Positions 8,793 to 17,608 are shown, counted from the first letter of the stretch. The stretch: DNA of 64,000 nucleotides from Acidobacteriota bacterium (GCA_027307335.1 DAHUXD010000054.1:68611-132610), one strand, 5' to 3'. Notes: generated from the letters alone by a model not told the origin. Numbers and translations: made by a program.

Positions 8793-8805
8793 GCGGGTTT
8801 CCCGC
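8793..8805 (-). terminator. Small GC hairpin between ligase-like gene and folD
   Basis: GCGGG-AAA-CCCGC on the minus strand forms a 5-bp stem with a three-base loop in the 40-base gap. There is no U-tract, so it is at best a weak or attenuating terminator. A TATTGT sequence just downstream on the minus strand could be a -10 element for folD. Confidence 0.2.
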
Positions 8806-8817
8806 GCCGGCCTACTC

Positions 8818-10248
8818 TCAGGGCAGGCGCACTCCACGGGCCTGCGAAGCCGCCCAGGACATTCCGCAGACCGCGGCGAGCGCCGGGAGCGCGGTCAGAG
8901 AGCTCGTCGCGGGTCCGCCCAGGCTCGCGAGCGCCCAGAAGAGAAGCGCTCCGAATCCGGCCAGTGCCGTGGCGCTTTCCTCGCGGTGCCGCTGGGAGCG
9001 CCACGCGCGCCCGAGGAGAACGAGGAACGAGAGAATCACGATCGTCGCGAGTGCCGCACCGGCGATCCCGCCGGTGACGAGCAGTTCGAGGAAAGCCGAA
9101 TCGGCGCGCGCCACCAGTCCCGGAAGCTCGCGAGGCTGCTCCCGGCGAAACGCGTCGGGAAACGTGCCGAGGCCGGACCCCACGTACGGAAACTGCCGGA
9201 AGGAGTCGATCGCGACCGTCCAGGTCGTCGGCATCGCGGGAAGTTTCGTCTCCACGCTGTCGCCGTCCGGATTCGGCCGGGCCACGAGCGCGGAGCCGGC
9301 GGTGATGGCGAGCGCCGCGACGACGACGGCGCGGCGGGCGAAGGCTGAGCCCCGCCGGCGGAACGAGAAGGCCAGGAGAACGAGGATGGCAAGACTCGCC
9401 GCGAGCGTCGCACTCGTCACGCCGCATAGAAGGAGTCCGGCCGCCGCGACGAGGAAGAGGGCGGCGCGGATCGCGATTGGCGAGACGCGGCGCTCGAACC
9501 GTTCCGCGGCGTCGGGGCTGTCGGCACCGCGGTCGGCGTTGGTGAGGATTTCCGCCCAGAGGGAGGCGAAAGCCACGCAGAGCCCGATCCCGAGAAAAGC
9601 CGCCGGAGCATCGGCGGCGCGCGGCGCCGTGTCTGCGGTCCCGGACCGGTTCAGCGCGGGAAGGACCAGGACGAGTGTCGTCAGGGTCGCCGACACGATC
9701 ACGGCTCCCGCGAAGAATCGCCGCCGCGAGCGGGAGCGCAGAAGAGAGACAGAGGCTAGGAAAACTGCGATTCCCGCGGCCAGGTCGAGCACCGCCGAGG
9801 CCGTCTCCCAGGGGGCGATCGAGATGCGCGGGGCGGGCCCGGTCTGCCGGAACCCACCCAGGATTCGGGCCGTTTCGTGGTAAATTTGGAGGTTCACGGG
9901 GGCAATTCGAAGCAGGAGTCCCTCCGGGAGCGGAAGGAGCTGAGCAACGCCTAGCAGCGTGAGGCACCCCAGAGCTCCCAGGGGAAGCCTTATCGGTCGG
10001 GTTTCGAGCAGTGCGGAGCGGGAAAGCAGGGCGGCCGCGGCCGTCAGGAAGGCGAGACAGTGGAGCAGGGTGCCGCCGGTCGGCGCGTAGCCGCGCCCGG
10101 CCGGCGTCCCGAGAACTGCAATGGCGACGAGGAACGGTTGCGTGAGAACGAGGATGAGCAGCAGGACGAAGGCCGCCCGGTCGAGCAGGTCCGAATCGTC
10201 GGGCCCGAAGACCCGTTTCGCGAGAAGGCCGAATCCATGAGAGCTCAG
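8818..10248 (-). CDS. O-antigen ligase/polymerase-like membrane protein (Wzy_C family)
   Basis: A hydrophobic protein of about 476 residues with ten or more membrane segments. A large loop contains SFRQFPYVGSGLGTFPDAF, the pattern of the Wzy_C (O-antigen ligase/polymerase) domain, whose periplasmic loop binds the glycan. It could polymerise repeat units or ligate chains to an acceptor. The start is unclear because no in-frame ATG, GTG or TTG lies near the first membrane segment. A CTG at 10248 is preceded by GGAAGGGAAAGG seven bases upstream and is my choice. It would overlap the divergent TPR gene by 12 bases. The alternative upstream ATG at 10428 would run antisense through the TPR gene and encodes nothing membrane-like. 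Confidence 0.72.
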   Translation of the reverse strand: MSSHGFGLLAKRVFGPDDSDLLDRAAFVLLLILVLTQPFLVAIAVLGTPAGRGYAPTGGTLLHCLAFLTAAAALLSRSALLETRPIRLPLGALGCLTLLGVAQLLPLPEGLLLRIAPVNLQIYHETARILGGFRQTGPAPRISIAPWETASAVLDLAAGIAVFLASVSLLRSRSRRRFFAGAVIVSATLTTLVLVLPALNRSGTADTAPRAADAPAAFLGIGLCVAFASLWAEILTNADRGADSPDAAERFERRVSPIAIRAALFLVAAAGLLLCGVTSATLAASLAILVLLAFSFRRRGSAFARRAVVVAALAITAGSALVARPNPDGDSVETKLPAMPTTWTVAIDSFRQFPYVGSGLGTFPDAFRREQPRELPGLVARADSAFLELLVTGGIAGAALATIVILSFLVLLGRAWRSQRHREESATALAGFGALLFWALASLGGPATSSLTALPALAAVCGMSWAASQARGVRLP

Positions 10249-11577
10249 CGGCGCACCTTTCCCTTCCTGCTGGCGGTCGTGCTGGGAATGATGCCATCGG
10301 TGGCCTCTCTCGTCGCGGACGATTTCAACCAGGATCGGCTGCGCGACGGAGAGAATGCCTACGCGGCCAGGCGCTATGCCGAGGCCATCGATCAGTTCCG
10401 GATCGCGGCGTTCGGGACGCTCGACCATCCTCCGCTCTTCAGCGAGTGCCTGGTCCGGCTGACGCTCGCGGAATCGGCGGCGAACAAATCCACCGATGCT
10501 TTGGCGACGATCGAACGTTTCCTGGACCTCGAGCGCCGCTTCCCGAGCTATGCGAAGGCAAACCTGCAGCCCGAGACTCGATCGGCGTTCCAGGCGCTCC
10601 TGTTCGCGAAGGTTCCCCAGGCCACGATTCTCTCCGTGCCGTCGCTGGCGGGGCTCATCGAAACCAATGAACAGAAGATCGCGAAGCTGCCGCCGGAATC
10701 GCGACGCAAGGCGCTCGAGGCCGAAGCGCGGCGAGAGCCGACGAACCCGGCGTGGCCGAGGGACCTCGCGGCGGAGGCGCTCGAGCGGGGGGATGCGAAA
10801 GACGCCGAGAAGTGGGCGACCAAGGCGCTGTCGCTCCAGCCCTCCAACGCCGAAGCGTTGGCGCTACGGGCCCGGTCGCGTTACGAACGGCGGCTGTACG
10901 CCGACGCGCTGACCGATCTCTCGGCCCTTCCCGCCGACGTGTTCGAGCGGCATCCCGATCTCTACGCCGAGAAGTTCGTGTGTCTGGTCGACGCGCGCCG
11001 ATTCGACGAGGCCGAGAGGATCGCTGGCCGGATCCCCGAGACGAGTGCCGCGCGTCCCGAAATCGCGAAGGCGCGCACCGATCTTGCGGCCGAACAGCGC
11101 CGGACCGCGCCGGCCTCGAAAGCCAGGTCCGCGCCCGCCGGCACCGAGTCCGCGTCGTCCCGTCAGACATCGGCTCCGGCGGCTTCGGCCGTTCCGGCTC
11201 CCGTGGCGCCGTCCGATCCCGCGCGCAGCCAGGCGGCGCTCGATGAGAGCCGGCGTCTCATTCTCGCGAGCCGTGCCGGCGACGCCGAGAAGGTGCTCGA
11301 CGAGGCGATCCGGAACGATCCAGGCAACCGGGAGCTGCGGCTGGCGTTACTCGAGGCGGCCTGTCTCGATCGTTCGTATCCGACGGGCGCGGCCCAGGTG
11401 GCTCTGGTCAAGCCGTTCACGCCGAGCGAAGGCCCGGCGATGTTCTACGCGGCGGTCGTGCTCTACGAGACCGGAAGGGTCGACGAGGCGCGTGCCTACC
11501 TAAAGCAGGCGATGCCCAGCGTCTCGGGCCCGCTCGTCGACGAATACTCGAAGAAGATCCTCGGCGCGACGCAGTGA
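10237..11577 (+). CDS. Exported TPR protein of the polysaccharide export module
   Basis: A 446-residue protein with a signal peptide (MRAQRRTFPFLLAVVLGMMPSVAS) followed by TPR-like helical pairs. Examples are AYAARRYAEAIDQFRIAAF, DAEKWATKALSLQPSNAEALALRARSR and RVDEARAYLKQAMP. A low-complexity Ala/Pro/Ser linker at roughly 290-330 splits the repeats into two blocks. TPR proteins next to an outer-membrane barrel and Wza/Wzc genes commonly scaffold secretion, as AlgK does for AlgE, and an assembly or docking role in the periplasm is inferred here. It is first of a 34-gene plus-strand run, and 13 bases separate it from the beta-barrel gene. ATG 10237 was chosen because the signal peptide begins there. 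Confidence 0.75.
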   Translation: MRAQRRTFPFLLAVVLGMMPSVASLVADDFNQDRLRDGENAYAARRYAEAIDQFRIAAFGTLDHPPLFSECLVRLTLAESAANKSTDALATIERFLDLERRFPSYAKANLQPETRSAFQALLFAKVPQATILSVPSLAGLIETNEQKIAKLPPESRRKALEAEARREPTNPAWPRDLAAEALERGDAKDAEKWATKALSLQPSNAEALALRARSRYERRLYADALTDLSALPADVFERHPDLYAEKFVCLVDARRFDEAERIAGRIPETSAARPEIAKARTDLAAEQRRTAPASKARSAPAGTESASSRQTSAPAASAVPAPVAPSDPARSQAALDESRRLILASRAGDAEKVLDEAIRNDPGNRELRLALLEAACLDRSYPTGAAQVALVKPFTPSEGPAMFYAAVVLYETGRVDEARAYLKQAMPSVSGPLVDEYSKKILGATQ

Positions 11578-11590
11578 TGAGGGCAGAGCC

Positions 11591-12874
11591 ATGAGACAGG
11601 TCGCCCGGCTGGGCGTTGCCCTGGCCCTCGGCCTCGCAGCCGTGCCGACGGTGCAGGCTCAGTTTCTCGAGAACGACGAGGTCCCCCGCGAGCGGACGAT
11701 TCCCGAGAAGCAGCAGATCGACGACATGCTGGCGAGCTCGAAGCTCAGCTTGGGGCCGATCCGCCTGCTGCCCTCGGTCTCGATCACCAACGCGGGCTAC
11801 GACAGCAACGTCTTCTCGACGACGCCGGCCGTCGCGGACTGGACGGCCACGTTCGTGCTCGGCAGCACGTTCCTCGTGCCGATGGGCACCAAGATGTACT
11901 TTCTCGCCGACGTCTTTCCCCATTACACCTGGTACGACAAGCTGAACGACCGCAATCGGTGGGGAGGCACGTTCGATGGCGCGATCCTGGGCTTCTTCAA
12001 CCGGGCGAGCTTTCAGGCCAAGGGGCTGGACCGCCAGGACTACACCCTGTACAGCTCGGAGTTCCCGTCGTACGTCTTCGAGAGTCTCCTTAGCGGAACC
12101 GCCAACGCCGAGATCGACCTGACGCATCACTTGTCGCTCTTCGCCAGCGGCGGATATCAGGAAGTCCGTTACACCCAGTACTCGGGCCCTCCGATCCAGG
12201 ATTTTCAGGTCAAGCTGAACAACAGCAACGACACCGAGGTCCGCGGCGGGGTGCGATACACCATCAACGAAAACTGGAACGTCGCCGGGATGGTCGAACA
12301 GGTGTGGTCGGACTTCCAGTTCGTGCCCGGCACTCGCGACAACAAGAGCACGGCCTACCTCGGCTCGATCTTCTTCAGCGTACCCAGGCTCTACCTGAAC
12401 GTCATCGCTGGGTATCGAGAAGGGGTCGCGACGAACGGGTCGACCTTTCCCGATTATCAGACGGGCGTCGGCTCCTTCTTTCTTTCGTTCTACCCACTCC
12501 GCTGGATCGAGCTCCAGGGCTACGGCCATCGCAAGGTGCAATACAGCATCGACGTGTTCGAGCCCTACTTCTTCGACAACAAGGTCGCGTTTGCTGCGAA
12601 TATCGAGCTGTTCGACCACGTTCTCGTCAAAGGCCTCATCGAGGACGGGCCGAATACTTATCCGGTGCCCGAGCCGGTGAGCGGAGGAGGGAGCGTCGCT
12701 CGAGTGGATCACGTCAAGAACTACGGTGGAGGCGTCTCGATCAAGCTGCCGGCGCGCATCGTGCTCACGGGTCTCGTGACCCGGCAGGTCTATACTTCGA
12801 ACATCCCGGGCGACAGCCGCGACTATCTTCGCTTTACGGCGTTTTTCAACTTTACCGGGACGTACTCTCGATGA
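11591..12874 (+). CDS. Outer-membrane beta-barrel protein (possible Wzp-type polysaccharide porin)
   Basis: A 427-residue protein with a clear signal peptide (MRQVARLGVALALGLAAVPTVQA). The rest is alternating-hydrophobicity strands rich in Tyr, Trp and Phe, for example HYTWYDKL, SIFFSVPRLYLNVIAGYRE and SFYPLRWIELQGYGHRK. It ends in strand-like FTAFFNFTGTYSR, and the strand count by eye suggests a barrel of about 16-18 strands. Its place directly before a Wza-type gene, with a 4-base ATGA overlap, suggests an export role. In Myxococcus the Wzp barrel forms the outer-membrane exit for a Wza protein lacking its own outer-membrane helix. An equivalent role here is inference. Confidence 0.75.
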   Translation: MRQVARLGVALALGLAAVPTVQAQFLENDEVPRERTIPEKQQIDDMLASSKLSLGPIRLLPSVSITNAGYDSNVFSTTPAVADWTATFVLGSTFLVPMGTKMYFLADVFPHYTWYDKLNDRNRWGGTFDGAILGFFNRASFQAKGLDRQDYTLYSSEFPSYVFESLLSGTANAEIDLTHHLSLFASGGYQEVRYTQYSGPPIQDFQVKLNNSNDTEVRGGVRYTINENWNVAGMVEQVWSDFQFVPGTRDNKSTAYLGSIFFSVPRLYLNVIAGYREGVATNGSTFPDYQTGVGSFFLSFYPLRWIELQGYGHRKVQYSIDVFEPYFFDNKVAFAANIELFDHVLVKGLIEDGPNTYPVPEPVSGGGSVARVDHVKNYGGGVSIKLPARIVLTGLVTRQVYTSNIPGDSRDYLRFTAFFNFTGTYSR

Positions 12875-13707
12875 AGCGCTCGACGAGATGGTGGGCCGGC
12901 CTCTTCCTCGCTGCGTGTCTGGTGCGGCCCGCCGCGGCCCAGGAAACCGGGGACTACGCGATCGGTCCGAAGGACCTCCTCGACATCCGCGTGCTCGAGC
13001 TTCCGGAGATCTCGGCCGATCGCCGCGTCTCGGATGACGGAACGATCGACCTGCCCATGGTCGGCCAGGTTCCCGTGGCCGGCATGACCGCTGCCGAGGT
13101 CCGGTCGCGCATCGAGACGCTGTTGAGCTCCAAGTACCTCAACCGAGCCACCGTCATCGTCAACGTCAAGGAGTTCAACAACAAGCCCGTCTCGGTCCTC
13201 GGCGCGGTCCAGAAGCCCGGGTCGCTGAGCATCTCCGGCCGGTGGACGCTCATCAAGGCGATCACGGCCGCCGGCGGACTGACCGAGCGGGCCGGGCGCA
13301 AGATCCTCGTCCTCCGGCGCGCCGACAACGGACTGTCGGACACGCTCGAGATCAGCACCCAGGACCTCTTCCAGAGCGCGACCGCCGTCTGGAACATTCC
13401 GATCCTGCCGTCCGACGTCATCAACGTCGTCCCACGCTCGACCTTCACGGTGTTCTGCCTCGGCGAGGTCAAGGGCTCGGGAGCGCTGCAGTTCGAGAGC
13501 GAGGACCGCCTCACCCTCCTGTCGGTCATCGCGAAGGCGGGCGGCCTGACGGATCGCGCGTCCAAGAAGATCCGCATCAAGCGGCGCGGCGCCGACGGCA
13601 AGGATACGGAGTTCGTCGTGGATTACGGCCGTGTCCTCTCCGGCGACGTCCCGGATCCGGAGATCCAGCCCAACGACGTGATCGTCGTCAAGGAGTCGTT
13701 CTTCTGA
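12871..13707 (+). CDS. wza: Polysaccharide export protein, short Wza/OPX type
   Basis: A 278-residue exported protein. Its signal sequence contains LAAC at residues 13-16, a plausible lipobox, although RPAAAQ offers an alternative signal peptidase I site. The poly-export domain follows (YAIGPKDLLDIRVLELPEI, DGTIDLPMVGQVPVAGMT), then two SLBB-type repeats, each with a GxVxxPG- or GEVKGSG-like element and a LTLLSVIAKAGGLTDRA-like helix. E. coli Wza is about 380 residues and ends in an amphipathic helix that forms the outer-membrane pore. This protein stops after NDVIVVKESFF and has no such helix. It therefore probably spans only the periplasm and docks to a separate barrel. The start overlaps the barrel gene (ATGA). 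Confidence 0.9.
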   Translation: MKRSTRWWAGLFLAACLVRPAAAQETGDYAIGPKDLLDIRVLELPEISADRRVSDDGTIDLPMVGQVPVAGMTAAEVRSRIETLLSSKYLNRATVIVNVKEFNNKPVSVLGAVQKPGSLSISGRWTLIKAITAAGGLTERAGRKILVLRRADNGLSDTLEISTQDLFQSATAVWNIPILPSDVINVVPRSTFTVFCLGEVKGSGALQFESEDRLTLLSVIAKAGGLTDRASKKIRIKRRGADGKDTEFVVDYGRVLSGDVPDPEIQPNDVIVVKESFF

Positions 13708-15965
13708 TGGCCGAGCAGTTCGAATCCTTCGACGAGGGCGGGACGCCCGAGAGCCAGCGCCCCGAGGTCCACCTGAAAGACTACTGGGACATCGTCGTCA
13801 AACGGCGGCGGCTGATCCTGCTCTCCCTGGGGCTCGCGCTCGTGGCCGCCGTCGCCTTCACGTTGCTGACCAAGCCCGTCTACAAAGCGACCGCCGTGCT
13901 CGACGTCGTGCGGCAGCGAACGAACCCGATCGGGTTCGGCGCGAACCAGGACACGGGAGCGGACCCGGATTTCCTTCCGAGCCAGATCCAGCTCATGCAG
14001 AGCCGCGAGGTTGCCGAACGCGTCGTCCGCAAGCTGAATCTCCTGGCCGATCCGGATTTCAACCCGAAGCACTACCAGCACTACAAGCCGAACTCCCAGG
14101 GCGTCGCCGCGAAGCCGTCCGAGGACGACATCATCGACGCGGCCGTCGACGTGCAGGGCAACATTGACGCGCAGATCGTCCGGCCCACGACGCTGGTTTC
14201 GCTGAACTACGACGCGCCGAGCGCCCGGCTTTCGGCGGCGGTCGCCAATGCGATCGCCGAGGCCTACATCGCCTGGAACGTCGAGTCCCGCTACAAGATA
14301 ATGGGAGAGTCGTCGCAGTTCCTCGCGGCGCAGATCGAGCAGGCCAAGGCGGAAGTGGATGCGAAGGAGAAGGAGCTGGTGGCCTACAGCCGCCAGAAGG
14401 AGATCGTTTCTTCGGACCCCTCGGTCAACACCGCGACGCAGAAGCTCGCATCGCTCTCGGCCGACCTCGCCACGGCGACCGCGGACCGCGTCGCGAAGGA
14501 AGCGCACTACGACGAGGTGCGGAACACGTCCGCCGACACTCTGGCCGACGTCGCTTCCGGCGGCGCCCTGGGCCAGCAGCGGGCCGACCTCCAGAAGATG
14601 GAGCGCGACTACGCCGACAAGCTCAACATCTACAAGCCCGAGTGGCCGGCGATGCAGCAGCTCAAGGCGCAGATCGACGACGCGCGCAAGAGCTTCAATG
14701 CCCAGAAGTCGGAAGCGGCCAACCGCGCGATCGACGCTGCGCGCACGGAGTACCTGACCGCGCTTCGTCGCGAGGAAAACCTCAAGGGCATGGCGAAGTC
14801 GCAGCGCACGGAGGCGCTCTCTACGGGCAACGACGCGATCGAGTACCGAAACCTTCGGGTCGAGATCGACACGAAGCGCGCGCTCCTCGACAACCTTCTC
14901 CGTCAGCAGGGGGAGACCGAGGTCGTCTCGCGGCTGCGCGACGAGTCGCTCACGGCCGTTCGCATCGTCGACCGCGCGCTGCCGCCGGGCGAGCCTTTCA
15001 AGCCGAACCTCAAGAAGAATCTTCTCATCGCGGCCTTTGGAGGGATCGGCATCGGTGTCGGACTCGCTTTCCTATTGTCGTCTCTCGATCGGAGCCTCCG
15101 CACGCCCGAGCAGGTCGAGCAGTTCCTGCAGCTGCCGGCCCTCGGCGTGATTCCCGCCGTGGTCGCGACGGGAACGGGCAAGCCGAAGCGGCGGGGCTTC
15201 CTCCGGCGCAAGTCGGTGGATGCCGCGAACGAGGAGAAGAGCGCCATCGACCTGCTGCCGTACGCCGAGCCGCGCTCCATGGTGGCGGAGACCTATCGCG
15301 CCTTCCGGACGGCGCTGCTTCTCTCCCGCGCGGGCGGCGTGCGCTCCGTCGTCGTGACCTCGAGCTTCCCGGAGGAGGGCAAGACGGCCACGGCCGTCAA
15401 CCTCGCCGTCGTCCTCGCTCAGCTCGGGCGTCGGGTGCTCCTCGTCGACGCGGACCTCCACAAGCCTCGCGTCCACGAAGTGTTCCACGTGTCCAACCGC
15501 GTCGGGCTCGTGTCGGTCCTCGCGGAGAACCTGGAGCCCTCGCGCGCGATCGTCAAGACGAACCACGCCGGAGTCTTCGTCGTGCCGGCCGGCCCGGAGA
15601 CGCCCAACCCGTCGGGACTGCTCTCCTCGGACGCGATGCAGAAGTTCATGGAGCTCGCGGCGACGAATTTCGACTACGTGGTCGTCGATACGCCTCCGGT
15701 CCTGCTCGTTTCGGACACACTCGTCTTCGCGCAGCAGACCGACGGCATCCTGCTCTGCGTCCGTGGCGGCGTGACGCCGCGGGATCAGGTCATCCGCGCC
15801 CGCGACCGGATTCTCCGGGCGGGCGCCTCGATCCTGGGAGTTCTGATCAACGCGCTCGACCCGGAACCGGGCAGCTACTATTACAAGCCATACACCTACG
15901 AGTACGGGAGCGAGCGGCGCGAGCCCGAGGTTCCGGCGGAAGCGCGCACCGTCCAGGGCCTCTAG
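13707..15965 (+). CDS. wzc: Wzc-type chain-length regulator and tyrosine autokinase (PCP-2a)
   Basis: A 752-residue inner-membrane protein. It contains a Wzz domain with TM1 at about 35-56, a periplasmic coiled-coil region and TM2 at about 435-458. A cytoplasmic BY-kinase follows, with Walker A (SFPEEGKTATAVN, about 553-565), Walker A' (VLLVDADLHKPR) and Walker B (YVVVDTPPV). The C-terminal tail has a Tyr cluster (SYYYKPYTYEYG, about 721-732), the expected autophosphorylation site. Phosphorylation cycling controls polymer length and export. Walker A carries EEG where most relatives have GEG. The gene starts at TGATG with the Wza stop, and the phosphatase gene follows by 10 bases. Confidence 0.93.
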   Translation: MAEQFESFDEGGTPESQRPEVHLKDYWDIVVKRRRLILLSLGLALVAAVAFTLLTKPVYKATAVLDVVRQRTNPIGFGANQDTGADPDFLPSQIQLMQSREVAERVVRKLNLLADPDFNPKHYQHYKPNSQGVAAKPSEDDIIDAAVDVQGNIDAQIVRPTTLVSLNYDAPSARLSAAVANAIAEAYIAWNVESRYKIMGESSQFLAAQIEQAKAEVDAKEKELVAYSRQKEIVSSDPSVNTATQKLASLSADLATATADRVAKEAHYDEVRNTSADTLADVASGGALGQQRADLQKMERDYADKLNIYKPEWPAMQQLKAQIDDARKSFNAQKSEAANRAIDAARTEYLTALRREENLKGMAKSQRTEALSTGNDAIEYRNLRVEIDTKRALLDNLLRQQGETEVVSRLRDESLTAVRIVDRALPPGEPFKPNLKKNLLIAAFGGIGIGVGLAFLLSSLDRSLRTPEQVEQFLQLPALGVIPAVVATGTGKPKRRGFLRRKSVDAANEEKSAIDLLPYAEPRSMVAETYRAFRTALLLSRAGGVRSVVVTSSFPEEGKTATAVNLAVVLAQLGRRVLLVDADLHKPRVHEVFHVSNRVGLVSVLAENLEPSRAIVKTNHAGVFVVPAGPETPNPSGLLSSDAMQKFMELAATNFDYVVVDTPPVLLVSDTLVFAQQTDGILLCVRGGVTPRDQVIRARDRILRAGASILGVLINALDPEPGSYYYKPYTYEYGSERREPEVPAEARTVQGL

Positions 15966-15975
15966 CACCCCCGGC

Positions 15976-16728
15976 TTGATCGACATCCATTTCCACTGCC
16001 TCCCGGGGCTGGACGACGGCCCGTCGAACTGGGACGAGGCGGTGGCGCTGTGCCGGGCGGCGGCGGCAGACGGCGCCACCCGCCTGATCGCGACGCCGCA
16101 CGTTCTGCGGGGCGAGTGGATCAACGAGGATGTCGACGCGCGCGACGATCTCGTTCTGCGGCTGAACACTCTTCTCGAAGGATCGCCCGCGATTCTCCCC
16201 GGCTGTGAGTACCTCTTCTCGACGGAGGCCCTCGCTCTCCTCGATCATGGAACGGCCGGGCCTCTGATCGGGCTCAACCGATCGCGCTACCTGCTCGTGG
16301 AGCTGCCGGCGGAGGTGTCTCAGGCGTCGGTCGAGGCGGCGTTTCACGAGTTCGGAGTCGGGGGAATCACTCCCGTGATCGCGCATCCCGAGCGTCACCC
16401 GGCGCTGCGACGCTCTCCAGAACGACTCGCGCGTCTGGTCTCCCGCGGCGCGCGCTGCCAGGTGACCGCGGGAAGTCTCCTCGGCGACTTCGGCGAGCGG
16501 GCGGCCGACGCGGCCGACGAGTTCTTCCGGATGGGTCTGGTCCATTTCGTGGCGTCGGACGCACACAGCCTCGGCCGCCGTCCTCCGCGGCTTGCGGCCG
16601 CGCGCGAGCGCGTCCGGAGGGCGTGGGGCGCCGAGGCCGAGCAGGGGATCTTCGAAGCGAATCCGGCCGCGCTCCTCGTCTCCGAGCCGATTCCCTGGAC
16701 GCCTCCGGCGCGAGCGGTCCGTGGCTGA
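15976..16728 (+). CDS. CpsB/YwqE-type PHP-domain tyrosine-protein phosphatase
   Basis: A 250-residue cytoplasmic metal-dependent phosphatase of the PHP superfamily. Metal-ligand motifs include DIHFHCLPGLDDG (residues 3-13), ATPHVL, PGCEY, VIAHPERH and VASDAHS, all in the canonical order. It should dephosphorylate the Tyr tail of the adjacent Wzc-type kinase, as CpsB and YwqE do for their BY-kinases. The start is TTG at 15976, ten bases after the kinase stop. No other in-frame start precedes the first HxH motif. It overlaps the next gene by eight bases. Confidence 0.92.
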   Translation: MIDIHFHCLPGLDDGPSNWDEAVALCRAAAADGATRLIATPHVLRGEWINEDVDARDDLVLRLNTLLEGSPAILPGCEYLFSTEALALLDHGTAGPLIGLNRSRYLLVELPAEVSQASVEAAFHEFGVGGITPVIAHPERHPALRRSPERLARLVSRGARCQVTAGSLLGDFGERAADAADEFFRMGLVHFVASDAHSLGRRPPRLAAARERVRRAWGAEAEQGIFEANPAALLVSEPIPWTPPARAVRG

Positions 16729-17518
16729 GCCGCCGACCGTCGGGCCTGCTCCCAGCCGCGCCGGGCTCGTCCTCCGGCCCATGGGCGGGCACCGGCGCGT
16801 CCTCTCGGGAACGCTCTGCCTGCTGCTCGCGGCCGCCAGCGGATTGCTGGGGTCACGAGATCGGGCGCTCCGTTCGGACGGGCGGAGGCTGCTCGGAGAA
16901 GTCGGCATGGCCGCGGCGCCCGCCGACCTGGCGATCGGTACGCTCGCCTCGGGAGATCTGGCTCTCTCCTTCGCGGTGTCCACGGCGCTCTCGGAGCTCG
17001 CGCCCGAGGGCGACGCCGCCGGCGCCGCCGCACAGCTCGGGCGCGACACGCGTCCGATGCTGGGAGAAACCGTGCGGCTCGCCGCCTCTTACGTCTCGAT
17101 CCGTCCGGCGTCGGCCTACGGCCGGCTGCTCCTCGGCCAGGCGGGGCAGGCACTGTGGGACCTGGCGGGGGGCCAGTCGACGCAATCCGCCGAAGCGTGG
17201 CGCCGTGCGTTCGAGGGGGCGAGATCGGCGGCGCCGGGCTTCGACATGGTTGCCACGACCGAAGCGGCGACGTATCTGGCGGCGTGGCCCCGTCTGACCG
17301 CTGCCGATCGCGAGCAGGCCATGAACGTGATCGCGGAAGGCCTGCGCACTCGCGAAGGCGCCCGGCGGCTCTTCCCGGACGCCTGGAGAAAGCTCGGCAC
17401 CGCATCCCTGCGGCTTCTCCCGAACGCCCCCGACGTCCTGGCGGAGAGCGCGGAATGGCTACGTGCGGTGGGCCAGACCGGCGCGGCGAGCGCGCTCGAA
17501 TCGCGGCGGCCCCGCTAG
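16721..17518 (+). CDS. Membrane-anchored helical protein of unknown function
   Basis: About 265 residues from GTG 16721, or 245 from ATG 16781. I do not recognise the family. A hydrophobic segment (VLSGTLCLLLAAASGLLG) near the N-terminus looks like a signal anchor. The rest is Ala/Leu-rich and probably all-helical, with repeat-like stretches such as LGETVRLAASYVSIRPASAYGR and LTAADREQAMNVIAEGLRT reminiscent of degenerate TPR units. The GTG start overlaps the phosphatase stop by eight bases, so translation is probably coupled. Its position between the kinase/phosphatase pair and the antiterminator suggests an accessory export or assembly protein, but no function can be assigned. Confidence 0.6.
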   Translation: MAEPPTVGPAPSRAGLVLRPMGGHRRVLSGTLCLLLAAASGLLGSRDRALRSDGRRLLGEVGMAAAPADLAIGTLASGDLALSFAVSTALSELAPEGDAAGAAAQLGRDTRPMLGETVRLAASYVSIRPASAYGRLLLGQAGQALWDLAGGQSTQSAEAWRRAFEGARSAAPGFDMVATTEAATYLAAWPRLTAADREQAMNVIAEGLRTREGARRLFPDAWRKLGTASLRLLPNAPDVLAESAEWLRAVGQTGAASALESRRPR

Positions 17519-17533
17519 CGCTCTCCGCCGCGG

Positions 17534-17542
17534 TGTTATACT
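17534..17542 (+). promoter_or_regulatory. Extended -10 promoter ahead of the antiterminator gene
   Basis: TGTTATACT matches the extended -10 form TGn-TATAAT at five of six hexamer positions. No clear -35 is present, which is common for extended -10 promoters. Transcription would begin near 17549 and give a leader of about 65 bases before TTG 17616. This would start a second transcription unit inside the long plus-strand run, where the intergenic gap widens to about 97 bases. Confidence 0.5.
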
Positions 17543-17584
17543 AGCCCTTCAAGCTGTAAGATCCTGTTGCTCCAGTGGGATACC

Positions 17585-17608
17585 TCCTTCCGGGGCGCAG
17601 AGCAAGGA
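17585..17608 (+). promoter_or_regulatory. Possible ribosome-site-sequestering hairpin
   Basis: TCCTT (17585-17589) is fully complementary to the AAGGA ribosome site (17604-17608) of the antiterminator gene, seven bases before its TTG start. The stem is only five pairs with a 14-base loop. It is therefore a candidate for translational tuning, not a demonstrated structure. Confidence 0.25.

Noticed and set aside
8818-10428. An ATG start at 10428 for the ligase-like gene
   Set aside because: The extra 60 residues are hydrophilic, lie antisense to the TPR gene and carry no membrane or family sequence.
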